Notes: generated by a model from the sequence alone, not told the origin. A DNA stretch of 64,000 nt from Candidatus Methylomirabilota bacterium (GCA_035709005.1 DASTFB010000040.1:32984-96983); one strand, 5' to 3'; positions 9,567-18,528 are shown, numbered from the stretch's first letter. Translations and numbers: made by a program.

Positions 9567-10070
9567 TTAGCCGCCGTAGAAGACCTTGTCGCCGAGCTCC
9601 TTGAGCCAGAGAGTGGCGTCGTCCGGACGGCCGTCGGGCGACTTCGCGATGCCGGCCTCGACCACGCGGCCCACGAAGACGGAGTGATCGCCCTTCTCGA
9701 CCGTCGCCTCGAGCGTGCACTCGACGAACGCGGGGGCGTTGGTCAGGATGGGCGCGCCGGTCGTCCCGGCACGGAATGGCTCGCCGGAGAGCTTGCCGCT
9801 GGCGACCTCGGCCGGCTTGAAGAAGGTGTACGCGAGGGCCTGTTGCCCCTTGCCCAGCACGTTGAGGGCGAAGGCGTTCGTCTCTTTGATGAGCGAGTGC
9901 GCGTGCGAGTCGACCTTGACGCCGACCGCGACGAGCGGCGGCTCGAACGCGACCTGCGTGACCCAGTTCACGGTGGCGGCGGACACCTGGCCGCTCTTGT
10001 TCGCGGCCGTGAGGACGTACAGGCCATAGGGGATCATCCGCAGCGCGGTCCTCTTCGCGTTGGGGTCCAT
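9567..10070 (-). CDS. Flavin reductase family protein
   Basis: A 167-residue FMN-binding split-barrel protein of the flavin reductase-like family. Typical parts are the N-terminal MIPYGLYVLTAANKSGQVSA, FEPPLVAVGVKVDSHAHSLI, then FALNVLGKGQQALAYTFFK, and the late GDHSVFVGRVVEAGI. Such proteins reduce FMN with NAD(P)H, often for a partner monooxygenase, or bind flavin for other redox work. No monooxygenase is adjacent, so the partner is not known. It is transcribed towards the lipoprotein genes. Confidence 0.9.
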   Translation of the reverse strand: MDPNAKRTALRMIPYGLYVLTAANKSGQVSAATVNWVTQVAFEPPLVAVGVKVDSHAHSLIKETNAFALNVLGKGQQALAYTFFKPAEVASGKLSGEPFRAGTTGAPILTNAPAFVECTLEATVEKGDHSVFVGRVVEAGIAKSPDGRPDDATLWLKELGDKVFYGG

Positions 10071-10136
10071 CAGCTCGTCCTCCCTGGTGTGTCGTGATGC
10101 GTGCAGGACACTAGCGGTCCGGCGCGTTGGACGGCG

Positions 10137-10484
10137 CTACCGCGAGGGTCCGGGGGGCGGGGGCGGCGGCGTGCCCGGGGGCGGGGGCGGAGCATCGGCG
10201 GGCAGGGTGCTTGCCGGCATCGCCCCCGGCGACACGTACTGCCCGCCCGAGATGGGCACCCGGTGGCCCCGGCTGTACATGCACTGCGTGTACGCCATGT
10301 CGTACTGCCACTGGCTGCTCGAGCCTTGCCGCTGCGAGGCCCAGGTGCGGCAAGCGGTATCGTCGGCGGTGAACTGCTCGAAGGTCTTTCCCGTGCCGGG
10401 GAGCGCGACTACGCGGGGAGCCATCGTGCACGCGGCCAGCGGCACTGCTGCGACGAGGGCAAGCACGGAAAACCTCAACGACAT
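10137..10484 (-). CDS. Small lipoprotein with C-terminal proline tract
   Basis: A 115-residue protein with the leader LALVAAVPLAACTMAP, predicting lipidation at about C19. The start is fixed by AGAGGTG five bases upstream. The mature part contains FEQFTADDTACRTWASQRQ and QYDMAYTQCMYSRGHRVP, a cysteine-containing pattern seen in small glycine-zipper-associated lipoproteins. It ends in a low-complexity tail of prolines with glycine and threonine. It starts 18 bases after the stop of the Tyr/Pro-rich protein gene on the same strand, so the two form an operon. Confidence 0.75.
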   Translation of the reverse strand: MSLRFSVLALVAAVPLAACTMAPRVVALPGTGKTFEQFTADDTACRTWASQRQGSSSQWQYDMAYTQCMYSRGHRVPISGGQYVSPGAMPASTLPADAPPPPPGTPPPPPPGPSR

Positions 10485-10501
10485 GGCATCACCTCTTGGG
10501 C

Positions 10502-11158
10502 CTAGCCGGCACCGGGCTTCGGGGCGACCGGGATCCAAGGCTCCGGACACTTGGCCGCCTTCGGGTAGTACTCGCGTGCGCTGGCGCAGTAGTACCAGTA
10601 GCCTGGACGGGCCTGCTCGACGTACACAGGCGGCTCCACGACCGCGGGAGCGCTGTACGTGTAGTAGGGATAGGAACGAGCGTAGGGATAGTACGGATAG
10701 AACGGATAGAACGGATAGTAGGGATAGTAGGGATAGTACGGATCCCAGTAGGAATACGGCCAGCCCCACCAGTACGTGCCGAATCCCACGACAACCCCGT
10801 GGTCGTGGCGCGGACGCGATCCGCCCGGCGCGGGCGTGTAGTCGAATCCCGGACGCGCTGGTGCCGACTGGGCGGGCGCGGGTCCTCCGCCACCCGGCGC
10901 CGGAGTTCCTCCGCTCGGCGCTGCCGGGCGTTCGAACCCCGGACGCGCCTGGGCAGACGGGTACTCTCCACTCGATGCCGGCGGGGCCGCGGGGCTCGGC
11001 GCCGCCGGGCGAGCGGGGCTCGGCGCCGACGGGCGAATCTCTCGCAGTCCGGAAGCCCCTCCGCCGCCAGAGGCCGGCGCATCGACCCGCTGGGCAGCGG
11101 CCGGCACGCTGAGCAAAATCGCAGCAGCGAGCGCCCCGAGGCCGAGCTTCAACCGCAT
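10502..11158 (-). CDS. Exported Tyr/Pro-rich repeat protein
   Basis: A 218-residue exported protein; MRLKLGLGALAAAILLSVP plus AAAQ is a clean signal peptide. Residues about 25-115 are low-complexity Pro/Ala/Gly/Ser. Then comes a tract with tandem YPYY / FYPF units, and a C-terminal module WYYCASAREYYPKAAKCPEP with two cysteines, which recurs at the end of small exported proteins. It is probably an envelope or surface protein; the function is unknown. The downstream lipoprotein gene is 18 bases away. The DNA repeat makes this segment prone to slippage or assembly error. Confidence 0.75.
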   Translation of the reverse strand: MRLKLGLGALAAAILLSVPAAAQRVDAPASGGGGASGLREIRPSAPSPARPAAPSPAAPPASSGEYPSAQARPGFERPAAPSGGTPAPGGGGPAPAQSAPARPGFDYTPAPGGSRPRHDHGVVVGFGTYWWGWPYSYWDPYYPYYPYYPFYPFYPYYPYARSYPYYTYSAPAVVEPPVYVEQARPGYWYYCASAREYYPKAAKCPEPWIPVAPKPGAG

Positions 11159-11264
11159 AAGGTATCTTCCTGCCATCCCTTCTGGTTACAGGTTCCGGTA
11201 AAAAGCCCCGAAGTGCAAGTTGGACGGGCGTCTCACGCGCGGTGGAGCGGAGAACGCGGGGACC

Positions 11265-12311
11265 TCAGTAACCGCGGGCGCGGTCGACCAGGTTCAGGAG
11301 CGGCGCGCCGGCGAGATAGCGACGCAGGTTCTCGGCGAACAGCGCCGTGCAGGCCTCGTCGTAGCCGGGCATGAAGCCCGACACGTGCGGCGAGACGATG
11401 ACGTTGTCGAGGGCGTAGAGCGGGTGGCCCGCCGCCGGGGGCTCCTCGGCGAACACGTCGACGGCAGCCCCGGCGATCCGCCGCTCGGCCAGGGCCCGGG
11501 CGAGGGCGGACTCGTCGACGCTGGCCCCGCGGCCCACATTGATGAAATAGGCAGACGGTTTCATTGCCGCCAGCGCGGCGGCGTCGATCATCCCATGGGT
11601 CTCTGATGTCAGCGGCGCGCACAGGACCACGACGTCTGCTCGCGTCAGCAGCACCGAGAGCTCCTCGGTCGCGAGCCATTCGTCGGGCAGAGCCCCGTCG
11701 GGGTCGCCGGTGCCGGGCAGGCGATAGCCGGTGTCGGCCCGGCGCGCCACATTGCGCTTGCAGGCGAGCACCGTCATGGCGAAGGCCGTCTTGGCGATGC
11801 GCGCGAGCTCCCGCCCGATGCTGCCGTAGCCGATGATGCCCAGCGTTGCGCCCCGCACCGGCGTGGGCACGAAGAGGGGCCAGCGCTGCCGGTCGGGCGG
11901 CCACACGCCCTTGGCCTGCCACTCCACCATGCGGGGGACGCGATGCGCGAGCGCCAGCAGCACCGTGATGACGTACTCTGCGATCGCCGGAGCGTGCACC
12001 CCGCTCGTGGTCGTCAGCAGCACCTCGCTCTGCGTGTAGACGGGATGAGTGTGGAACGCGTCCACCCCGGCCATGTGAAGCTGCACCCACTTGAGCCGCG
12101 GCGCGCGCGAGCGTCCGTTGCCACCGCCCACCAGGTCGGCGGGGACCGTCCCTGCGTAGAGGACGTCGGCGCGCGCGTAGTCGGCCGTCTGGGCGTCGGC
12201 GCGGGTCACGGTGACGCGCGGGGATACCGCCCGCATCCGGTCGAGCTTGGCCTCGTCGAAGGGCATCGTCACCAGAACATTCAGGGTGTCCGGGAGCGTG
12301 GCGTCACTCAT
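11265..12311 (-). CDS. D-2-hydroxyacid dehydrogenase, NAD-binding
   Basis: A 348-residue member of the D-isomer 2-hydroxyacid dehydrogenase family. The nucleotide-binding motif is ATLGIIGYGSIGRELARIA. The catalytic triad region includes VGRGASVDESALARAL (Arg), VFAEEPPAAGHPLY (Glu) and NVIVSPHVSGFMPG (His). The frame extends upstream to 12671, but that part is the shadow of the glutaredoxin-like gene, so MSDATLPDTLNVLV at 12311 is the sensible start. The substrate is unknown; members reduce 2-keto acids such as glyoxylate or hydroxypyruvate. Confidence 0.88.
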   Translation of the reverse strand: MSDATLPDTLNVLVTMPFDEAKLDRMRAVSPRVTVTRADAQTADYARADVLYAGTVPADLVGGGNGRSRAPRLKWVQLHMAGVDAFHTHPVYTQSEVLLTTTSGVHAPAIAEYVITVLLALAHRVPRMVEWQAKGVWPPDRQRWPLFVPTPVRGATLGIIGYGSIGRELARIAKTAFAMTVLACKRNVARRADTGYRLPGTGDPDGALPDEWLATEELSVLLTRADVVVLCAPLTSETHGMIDAAALAAMKPSAYFINVGRGASVDESALARALAERRIAGAAVDVFAEEPPAAGHPLYALDNVIVSPHVSGFMPGYDEACTALFAENLRRYLAGAPLLNLVDRARGY

Positions 12312-12381
12312 GGGCAGAGCGGCGATTCCGGCGGCGGCGCGCAGGGAAGACCGCCAGTCAGGCGGAAGTCTCCCGGCTAGG

Positions 12382-12747
12382 TCAGGATCCGGAGCGCGCC
12401 GACAGGGAGGCCAGGGCACGCTCGTACAACTCGTCGGTGTAGCCACGCACCAGCGTGTCGCCCAGCACGAGTACCGGCACGCGCAGGAGGCCGTCCTCGT
12501 GGAGAAGCCACCGGAGCGCTTGTGCATCGTCCACGGGCTCGGCCGCGGCATCGTGCTCGATGAAGCCGTCGCCTGTCTTGACGAGGAGACGCCGGGCGCT
12601 GCGGGCAAGGGCGACCGCGCCCGCGTGGTCCACCGGGTGCGTGTCCAGGGGGCGGCGCTCGAACTCGACACCCGCCCGCGTCAGAGCGCGCCGGGCAAGC
12701 TCGGAGGACGGGCAGTCGCATGCCCGGTCATAGAGGATGACCCGCAT
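12382..12747 (-). CDS. Glutaredoxin-like protein
   Basis: A 121-residue protein with a thioredoxin/glutaredoxin-like outline: MRVILYDRACDCPSSELARR at the N terminus, then FERRPLDTHPVDHAGAVAL, and the late VPVLVLGDTLVRGYTDELY that supplies the cis-proline (VPV) and the glutathione-side helix. The usual CPYC is replaced by CDCPSS, so redox activity would rely on an atypical CxC pair or a single cysteine. It lies 70 bases upstream of the D-2-hydroxyacid dehydrogenase on the same strand. Confidence 0.65.
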   Translation of the reverse strand: MRVILYDRACDCPSSELARRALTRAGVEFERRPLDTHPVDHAGAVALARSARRLLVKTGDGFIEHDAAAEPVDDAQALRWLLHEDGLLRVPVLVLGDTLVRGYTDELYERALASLSARSGS

Positions 12748-12849
12748 GGTCGAGAGTGTCGGCGGCGGAAGCGCGCAAGTCAAGCTTGGCGCTCGGTGTA
12801 CCCTGGGTCCGTCCGGAGCGCAGGCGAGCATCCGGGAACGGAGACTTCC

Positions 12850-13599
12850 ATGACGCGGAATGACCCCGCCGACCGTGACCGTCGAGACTTTGTACGTTTT
12901 GCCGGAAGCGGCCTGGCTATCATCGCGCTCGCGCCGGGGCCGCGCCTGGCCGGGGCACAGGCGCCGGCAAAGATCGGGATGATCGGCGCGGGCCGCCAGG
13001 GCAGTGCCCTCGGGGCGCTGTTGGTCAAGGCTGGACACCGGGTTATGTTCTCGTCCCGGAATCCCGAGCGGTTGAAGGACATGGTCGCCGGATTGGGATC
13101 GCTGGCGCAGGCCGGCAGCGTCGCGCAGGCCATCGCCTTCGGGGACGTCGTGGTGGTCGTCGTGCCCTACAGCGCGATGGATGAGATCGGAAAGGTGCAC
13201 GCCACCGCCCTGGCGACGAAAAGGCTGGTGATGGACGTGAGCAACCCGATCGCGCGGCGTGACGGTGAGGCGCTCGTCACGTGGGTGAGGGAACAGGGCG
13301 GGGCCGGGCTGGCCACGGCCAAGCTCCTCCCCGGCGCGCGCCTCGTTCGCGCCTTCAACGCGATCGGCTCGGCACGACTGGCTCAGCTCGCGCATCGCGC
13401 GGGCGAGCCGGTCGGGGTTCCGATCGCTGGGGACGACGCGAACGCCATCGCGGTCGCCGAGATGCTCATTCGCGAGATCGGGTTCGAGCCCGTCCTGGTC
13501 GGCGGCCTGACCATGGGCAAGCATCTGGTGCCCGGAACGCCGTTCGCCGGCGAGCACTCGGCGGCCCAGCTTCGACAGATCGCCGCCACCCTGCGCTGA
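12850..13599 (+). CDS. Tat-exported NADP-binding oxidoreductase (F420-dependent reductase-like)
   Basis: A 249-residue protein whose N terminus, DRDRRDFVRFAGSGLAIIAL, is a twin-arginine signal (RR at residues 11-12). The mature part begins with KIGMIGAGRQGSALGALLVK, a Rossmann motif of the NADP_oxidored / F420 family, followed by MFSSRNPERLKDMV and LVMDVSNPIARRDGE. The family is usually cytoplasmic, so a Tat signal implies export of a folded cofactor-bound enzyme or a signal retained from an older arrangement. The substrate is unknown. Confidence 0.8.
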   Translation: MTRNDPADRDRRDFVRFAGSGLAIIALAPGPRLAGAQAPAKIGMIGAGRQGSALGALLVKAGHRVMFSSRNPERLKDMVAGLGSLAQAGSVAQAIAFGDVVVVVVPYSAMDEIGKVHATALATKRLVMDVSNPIARRDGEALVTWVREQGGAGLATAKLLPGARLVRAFNAIGSARLAQLAHRAGEPVGVPIAGDDANAIAVAEMLIREIGFEPVLVGGLTMGKHLVPGTPFAGEHSAAQLRQIAATLR

Positions 13600-13657
13600 A
13601 CCTGCCTGGCGCTCTTCGAGGTGAAAGAGTGACCCGGGCCCTGCTATGCTCGCGGCC

Positions 13658-14803
13658 ATGACGGACACCACGCGCTGGGTCGGGACCTGGACGGCGGCAC
13701 CCGCGCCCGCGGAAGGCGCGGCCTTCAGCAACCATACCCTGCGGATGATTCCGCGGGTCAGTCTCGGGGGCAGCCGGCTACGCGTGCGCATCTCGAACGC
13801 GCACGGCGCCAGGCCGCTGGCGATCGGCGCGGCGTCGATTGGCCTGCGCAGCACCGGTCCGGCGCTTGTGCCGGGCTCGTACCGGCAGCTCACGTTCGCC
13901 GGCGCCACCAGCGCCACGGTCGCGGCGGGCGCGCTCATCGTCAGCGATCCGGTCGATCTCGTGGTCGCGCCGCTGTCGGACCTGGCCGTCAGCGTGCATC
14001 TGCCCGACGACCTGCCGGTGAGCTTCGGCATCACGGGGCGCTACGCGCGGCAAACCAACTACATCTCGCCGCCGGGGAATTTCACCGCCGACGAGCGCAT
14101 GCCGGTCGGCCGCCTCACCGACGACTGGTATTTCGTCTGCGGGGTCGACGTCATCGCCCCGCGAGAGACGGGCGCCGTCGTCGCCCTCGGCGACTCCTTG
14201 ACGGACGCCAACATCTCGACCCACGACGGCCATCACAGCTGGCCCTCCCAGCTCGCGCGCCGCCTCCTGGCCCGGCCGGGCGGGCGGCCGATGGCGGTGA
14301 TGAACCAGGGGCTCGGCGGGAACCGGGTCCTGCACGACATCCGGGGCGATAGCGGTCTGCGCCGCTTCGACCGCGACGTGCTGGCCCAGCCCGGCGTCAC
14401 CCACACCATCATCATGCTGGGCACCAACGATCTGCGGAACCGTCACGGCAAACTCGAAGAAGAAGTCACCGCGCCCCAGGTGATCGCCGGGCTGAAGCAG
14501 CTCGCCCTGCGCGGCCACGCGCGCGGCGTCAGGGTCATCGGCGGCACCCTGACGCCATTCGAGAACGAAACCTTCCTGCCCGGCGCCTGGAATCCGAAGC
14601 GCGAGGCGATCCGCCAGGAAGTCAACGAGTGGCTGCGCAAGACCGACGCCTTCGACGCCATCGCCGATTTCGACCGGGCCTTGCGGGATCCCGACCATCC
14701 GACCCGGATGCTGCCGATCTACGATTGTGGCGACCACCTCCACCCGAGCGACCTGGGCTACCGCGCCATGGGGGATGCGATCGATCTGTCGGATTTTGAT
14801 TGA
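13658..14803 (+). CDS. SGNH/GDSL-family hydrolase
   Basis: A 381-residue esterase-like protein. Block I is VALGDSLTDAN (nucleophile Ser at about residue 177), block II is MNQGLGGNRVL, block III is IIMLGTNDLRNRHG, and block V is CGDHLHPSDLGYRAMG with the catalytic Asp and His. The N-terminal 160 residues form the beta-domain found in the SGNH subfamily that opens with RWVGTWTAAP. No signal peptide is evident. It is followed directly by a perfect hairpin terminator. The substrate is unknown; the family hydrolyses acyl or acetyl esters. Confidence 0.9.
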   Translation: MTDTTRWVGTWTAAPAPAEGAAFSNHTLRMIPRVSLGGSRLRVRISNAHGARPLAIGAASIGLRSTGPALVPGSYRQLTFAGATSATVAAGALIVSDPVDLVVAPLSDLAVSVHLPDDLPVSFGITGRYARQTNYISPPGNFTADERMPVGRLTDDWYFVCGVDVIAPRETGAVVALGDSLTDANISTHDGHHSWPSQLARRLLARPGGRPMAVMNQGLGGNRVLHDIRGDSGLRRFDRDVLAQPGVTHTIIMLGTNDLRNRHGKLEEEVTAPQVIAGLKQLALRGHARGVRVIGGTLTPFENETFLPGAWNPKREAIRQEVNEWLRKTDAFDAIADFDRALRDPDHPTRMLPIYDCGDHLHPSDLGYRAMGDAIDLSDFD

Positions 14804-14830
14804 CATGGGGGCCCCGACATGGCCCCCATG
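14804..14830 (+). terminator. Hairpin terminator after the SGNH hydrolase gene
   Basis: A perfect 10-bp stem, CATGGGGGCC / GGCCCCCATG, with a 7-base loop starts one base after the SGNH stop codon. No T-run follows, as is common in GC-rich genomes. Confidence 0.6.
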
Positions 14831-14904
14831 CCGCCCACGTTCGGCGCGCCCGGGCGAAGCCGGAGCGCGCCGCTAACCGGATCGGCTCCTGAGGAGTTCC
14901 GACC

Positions 14905-16317
14905 ATGACCAGTCACGCGCTGCGTACGATCCTGGCGGTCGCCGGCTGGGACGACGAGCGCGCCCGCGCGGTCGAGATCGCCGGCGGCACCGATCCGATC
15001 TTGCCCACGCCGTTCCGCATCGGCGAGACCGCCGCGGCTGCCCTGGCGGCGGTCGGCCTCGCCGTCTCGGACGTGTGGGCCCTGCGGACCGGACGCTCCC
15101 AGGAGGTGGCCGTCGACACCCGGCAGGCGACCGCCTCGCTCCGTAGCGGGCACTATCTGCAGATGAACGGAGCGGACGTGTCGACCGAGCGCAACGTCGT
15201 GATGGGTGTCTATCCAGCCCGGAATGGACGCTTCAGCTACCTCCACTGCAACTTCCCGAACCACCGGGCCGCCGCCCTCCGCGTGCTCGGCGTGGCGGAA
15301 GACCGCGAGGCGGTTCGGCGAGCCGTGGCCAGGTGGGACGCCCTCGAGCTCGAGGAGGCTATCATCGTCGCAAACGGGGCGGGCGGCATGGTGCGCACCG
15401 GGGACGAGTGGGCCCGGCACCCGCAGGCCGCCGCGATCGCGTCGCTGCCGCTGATGGAGATCGTCAAGATCGGCGACAGCCCGCCGGAGAAGCTCCCCGA
15501 CGGCGACCGGCCGCTGTCGGGCATCCGGGTGCTCGACCTCACGCGAGTGCTGGCCGGGCCCACCTGCGCTCGCACGCTCGCCGAGCACGGCGCCGACGTG
15601 TTGAAGATCACCGCGGCGCACCTGCCGAACATCGGCTACCAGGAGTACGACACCGGTCACGGCAAGCTCTCGGCCCATCTCGATCTCCGAGAGCGGAGCG
15701 ATGTGAAGATCCTGAGGGGGCTGGTGCGCGAGACGGACGTGTTCTCCCAGGGCTACCGGCCGGGCACCCTGGGCAATCGCGGCTTCTCACCCGAGGAGTT
15801 GGCCCGCTTGCGCCCGGGCCTCGTGTTCGTGTCGCTGTCGGCCTTCGGCCATGCCGGCCCGTGGGCGTCGCGCCGCGGCTTCGACACGGTCGTGCAGACG
15901 GTCAGCGGCATCAGCAGCCGCCAGGGCGAGCTGTTCCCCGGCCCGGAGCCAGGCCCGCAATTCTATCCGGTCTCGGCGATCGATTATCTGACCGGCTATC
16001 TGATGGCCTTCGGCGCGCTGGTCGCCCTGGCGCGTCGCGCGCGCGAGGGCGGCAGCTGGCTCGTGCGGATCTCGCTCGCGCAGGTCGGCCGGTGGCTCGT
16101 CGGTCGCGGCGAGGTGCCCGCGGCCGAGCTGAAGGACGTGCCGAAGGAGTTCACGCCGCTGGAGCTCGAGCGCTGGTCGATGACGAGCGAGACCCCGGTC
16201 GGTCGGCTGCGCCATCTGCGGCCGGTGCTGCGCCTCTCCGAAACGCCCCCGTACTGGGCCCGGCCCACGGTGCCGCTCGGCTACCACCCGCCGGCATGGC
16301 CGAAACGAGCCGCGTAA
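14905..16317 (+). CDS. Family III CoA-transferase (CaiB/BaiF)
   Basis: A 470-residue protein. The second half carries the CaiB/BaiF core: LSGIRVLDLTRVLAGPTCAR, LAEHGADVLKITAAHLPN, LRPGLVFVSLSAFGHAGPW, and GFDTVVQTVSGISS. The first 200 residues look like the other half of a duplicated CoA-transferase unit. Family III enzymes move CoA between carboxylic acids by a ping-pong route using an active-site Asp. The gene is followed after 20 bases by an unrelated type of CoA-transferase (SCOT). The acids involved cannot be deduced. Confidence 0.88.
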   Translation: MTSHALRTILAVAGWDDERARAVEIAGGTDPILPTPFRIGETAAAALAAVGLAVSDVWALRTGRSQEVAVDTRQATASLRSGHYLQMNGADVSTERNVVMGVYPARNGRFSYLHCNFPNHRAAALRVLGVAEDREAVRRAVARWDALELEEAIIVANGAGGMVRTGDEWARHPQAAAIASLPLMEIVKIGDSPPEKLPDGDRPLSGIRVLDLTRVLAGPTCARTLAEHGADVLKITAAHLPNIGYQEYDTGHGKLSAHLDLRERSDVKILRGLVRETDVFSQGYRPGTLGNRGFSPEELARLRPGLVFVSLSAFGHAGPWASRRGFDTVVQTVSGISSRQGELFPGPEPGPQFYPVSAIDYLTGYLMAFGALVALARRAREGGSWLVRISLAQVGRWLVGRGEVPAAELKDVPKEFTPLELERWSMTSETPVGRLRHLRPVLRLSETPPYWARPTVPLGYHPPAWPKRAA

Positions 16318-16337
16318 CCCCGGCCGGAGCGCTTGCC

Positions 16338-17732
16338 ATGAACAAGATCGTCGAGTCGCCCCAACAGGCCGTCGCCGACATCGCCGACGGCGCGACGGTG
16401 GCCATCGCCGGCTTCAGTGTCGGGCACCGCTTCGCTACGAGCCTGATCTGCGCCCTGCGGGACCAGGGCACGAAGGACCTCACCGTCGTCTGCAACTCCC
16501 TGGGTGACGCCGGGGCGACCCGCGGTCAGATCCTCGCGGAGAACAACCAGGTGAGGAAGCTCATTGCGGCGTTCTCGGTGCGGCCCGGCACGCCCACGGC
16601 GAGCGAGCAGCAGATCGCGGCCGGGAAGCTGGAGGTCGAGCTGGTTCCCCAGGGGATCCTGGTGGAGCGCTGCCGCGCGGGCGGCGCCGGGATACCGGCC
16701 TTCTACTCGCCGACCGGCGTCGACACCGCGCTGGCGGGGGGGCGGGAGATCCGACACTTCGACGGCAAGCCGCACGTTCTCGAGTACGCCATCCGCGTGG
16801 ATTACGCGCTGCTGCGGGGGTATCGGGCCGACCGTCTCGGCAACGTCCAGTTCCGCGGCGGCAGCCAGAACTTCAATCCCAGCTTCGCCAAGGCCGCGCG
16901 GGTCGCCATCGTGGAGGTGGATGAGATCGTGGAGCCCGGCCAGATTCCTCCCGAGCTCGTCGATCTCCCCGGCATCTTCGTGTCACGCGTCGTCAAGACG
17001 ACGCACGTCGTCGACGGCAAGACCTGGCGCCGGCCCGTCCGCCGGCCCGCGGATCAGCCGCGCCTGTACGGCGGCAAACCGGCGCTGACACGCGAGGGGA
17101 TCGCCAGGACCGCGGCCCGGCTCGTCCGGGACGGCACCTACGTCAATCTCGGCGTCGGCATCCCCACCATGGTGTCGAACTATCTCCACGGCCGCGAGGT
17201 GATTCTCCACGCCGAGAACGGCGTCCTCGGCTATGGCCGCATGGTCACCGACGAGCGCGAGATCGACCCGGATGTCTACAATGCCGCCGGCCAGTTCGTG
17301 GCCCTGACCCCCGGCGCGTCGTTCTTCGACAGCGTCACGTCCTTCGAGATGGCGCGCGCCGGCCGGATCGACACGGTCATCCTGGGCGCCTACGAGGTAG
17401 ATCAGCAGGGCGACGTGGCGAACTGGAGCACGGCGGATGCCAGGCGTGGGGGCATCGGCGGCGCCATGGATCTGTTGTCCGGACGCTGCGAGCTCATCAT
17501 CGTGATGGAGCACGTGGACAGCAAGGGCCGGCCCAAGCTGCGGCGGGAGTGCAGCTATCCGGTGACCGGCAAAGCCTGTGTCAGCTACGTGGTGACCGAC
17601 CTGGCGCTGCTGCGCCGGGAGCGGAACCGCTTCGTCCTGGATGAAGTGGCGCCGGGGTTCACTCCCCAAGAGGTCGTGGCGCTGACGGAGATGGAGATCG
17701 CGGTCGCGCCGAACGTCGGTACGATGCTATGA
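16338..17732 (+). CDS. 3-oxoacid CoA-transferase, fused A and B subunits (SCOT-like)
   Basis: A 464-residue family I CoA-transferase. The A-like half opens MNKIVESPQQAVADIADGAT and contains VAIAGFSVGHRFATSLI. The B-like half, from about residue 250, contains NLGVGIPTMVSNYLHGREV and the catalytic glutamate in LHAENGVLGYGRM. Many bacteria encode these halves as separate genes; here they are joined as in mitochondrial SCOT. It probably transfers CoA from succinyl-CoA to a 3-oxoacid. It overlaps the convergent racemase-like gene by 6 bases. Confidence 0.9.
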   Translation: MNKIVESPQQAVADIADGATVAIAGFSVGHRFATSLICALRDQGTKDLTVVCNSLGDAGATRGQILAENNQVRKLIAAFSVRPGTPTASEQQIAAGKLEVELVPQGILVERCRAGGAGIPAFYSPTGVDTALAGGREIRHFDGKPHVLEYAIRVDYALLRGYRADRLGNVQFRGGSQNFNPSFAKAARVAIVEVDEIVEPGQIPPELVDLPGIFVSRVVKTTHVVDGKTWRRPVRRPADQPRLYGGKPALTREGIARTAARLVRDGTYVNLGVGIPTMVSNYLHGREVILHAENGVLGYGRMVTDEREIDPDVYNAAGQFVALTPGASFFDSVTSFEMARAGRIDTVILGAYEVDQQGDVANWSTADARRGGIGGAMDLLSGRCELIIVMEHVDSKGRPKLRRECSYPVTGKACVSYVVTDLALLRRERNRFVLDEVAPGFTPQEVVALTEMEIAVAPNVGTML

Positions 17733-18437
17733 GGCGCCGGCCGGCAGCTCGGCGAGGAGCCGGCCCAAGGCCGGCAGGCGGTCGGCGCTGTCGAACGCGC
17801 GCAACATCGCCCAGAACGACGCCTGATTCGTCGTCACCACCGGCTTGTTGAATTGCCGTTCCCAGGAGGCCACCGACGACATCGTCGGGAAATTGCCCCC
17901 GGGGACCACGAACACCTCGATCTCCGGCCGATCGATCCGGGCAAAGGCCTCGAGCGCGTGCTCGGGCCCGAGCTGGCCGATCGCATAGGCGTCGGTGGCG
18001 CGAAAGCCTTCGACGGCGACCGCGTGGAGTGCGTGCTTCGTCTCGAAGTAGCGGGCGGCGCGCTGGCCCACCTCTTCTGTATAGGGCGACACGATGGCGA
18101 TGCGGCGCGCGCCGAGAGCCCGCACGGCGCGGCCGACCGCCTGCGCCGACGTGATGGCCGGCGCGCCGGCCCCGACGCTCATCCGCTTGGTCACGATCTC
18201 GTCGTAGTCGTCGGCGAAGAGACTGGCCGAGGTCTGGGCGAGGATCACCAGCTCGACTCTCGCCGTCCCCAACAGCTGCGACTGATAGTCGATGTCCTCG
18301 TCGCGGCTGGGCGAGAAACTGCCGCCGCTCGACTTGAGGCGCCCGAAGTGCGCCTGGTAGGTGGCGGGCAAGAGCCGGGACTCGATCTCGACCGTCCGGT
18401 TGGTGGAGGGAATCAGCACGCCGAAATGTCGGGTCAT
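17727..18437 (-). CDS. Asp/Glu racemase / maleate isomerase-like protein lacking all cysteines
   Basis: A 236-residue protein of the Asp/Glu racemase superfamily, closest in outline to maleate cis-trans isomerases. It has HFGVLIPSTNRTVEIES at the start, VELVILAQTSASLFADDYDE, ARRIAIVSPYTEEVGQRAA in the middle, and EIEVFVVPGGNFPTMSSVAS near the end. The family normally has catalytic cysteines at the QTSAS and PGGNFPT positions. Here they are replaced (Q and G/N region), and the whole protein contains no cysteine. It therefore cannot use the classical two-cysteine chemistry. It may be a binding protein or use another nucleophile. Confidence 0.75.
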   Translation of the reverse strand: MTRHFGVLIPSTNRTVEIESRLLPATYQAHFGRLKSSGGSFSPSRDEDIDYQSQLLGTARVELVILAQTSASLFADDYDEIVTKRMSVGAGAPAITSAQAVGRAVRALGARRIAIVSPYTEEVGQRAARYFETKHALHAVAVEGFRATDAYAIGQLGPEHALEAFARIDRPEIEVFVVPGGNFPTMSSVASWERQFNKPVVTTNQASFWAMLRAFDSADRLPALGRLLAELPAGAS

Positions 18438-18513
18438 GTCGTGACGCTCTACTCCCTCCCGGCGCTCGCGGCAAGCCAGAAACCCGGCTTGGATGGATTA
18501 CTCGTCAATTGTT

Positions 18514-18524
18514 TGGTATATAGT
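18514..18524 (+). promoter_or_regulatory. Candidate extended -10 promoter, possibly leaderless
   Basis: TGGTATATAGT in an unusually AT-rich 30-base stretch forms an extended -10 box. Its expected start point coincides with the ATG at 18529, and no ribosome site precedes that ATG. The radical SAM mRNA may therefore be leaderless. No good -35 was found. Confidence 0.35.
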
Positions 18525-18528
18525 CGCC

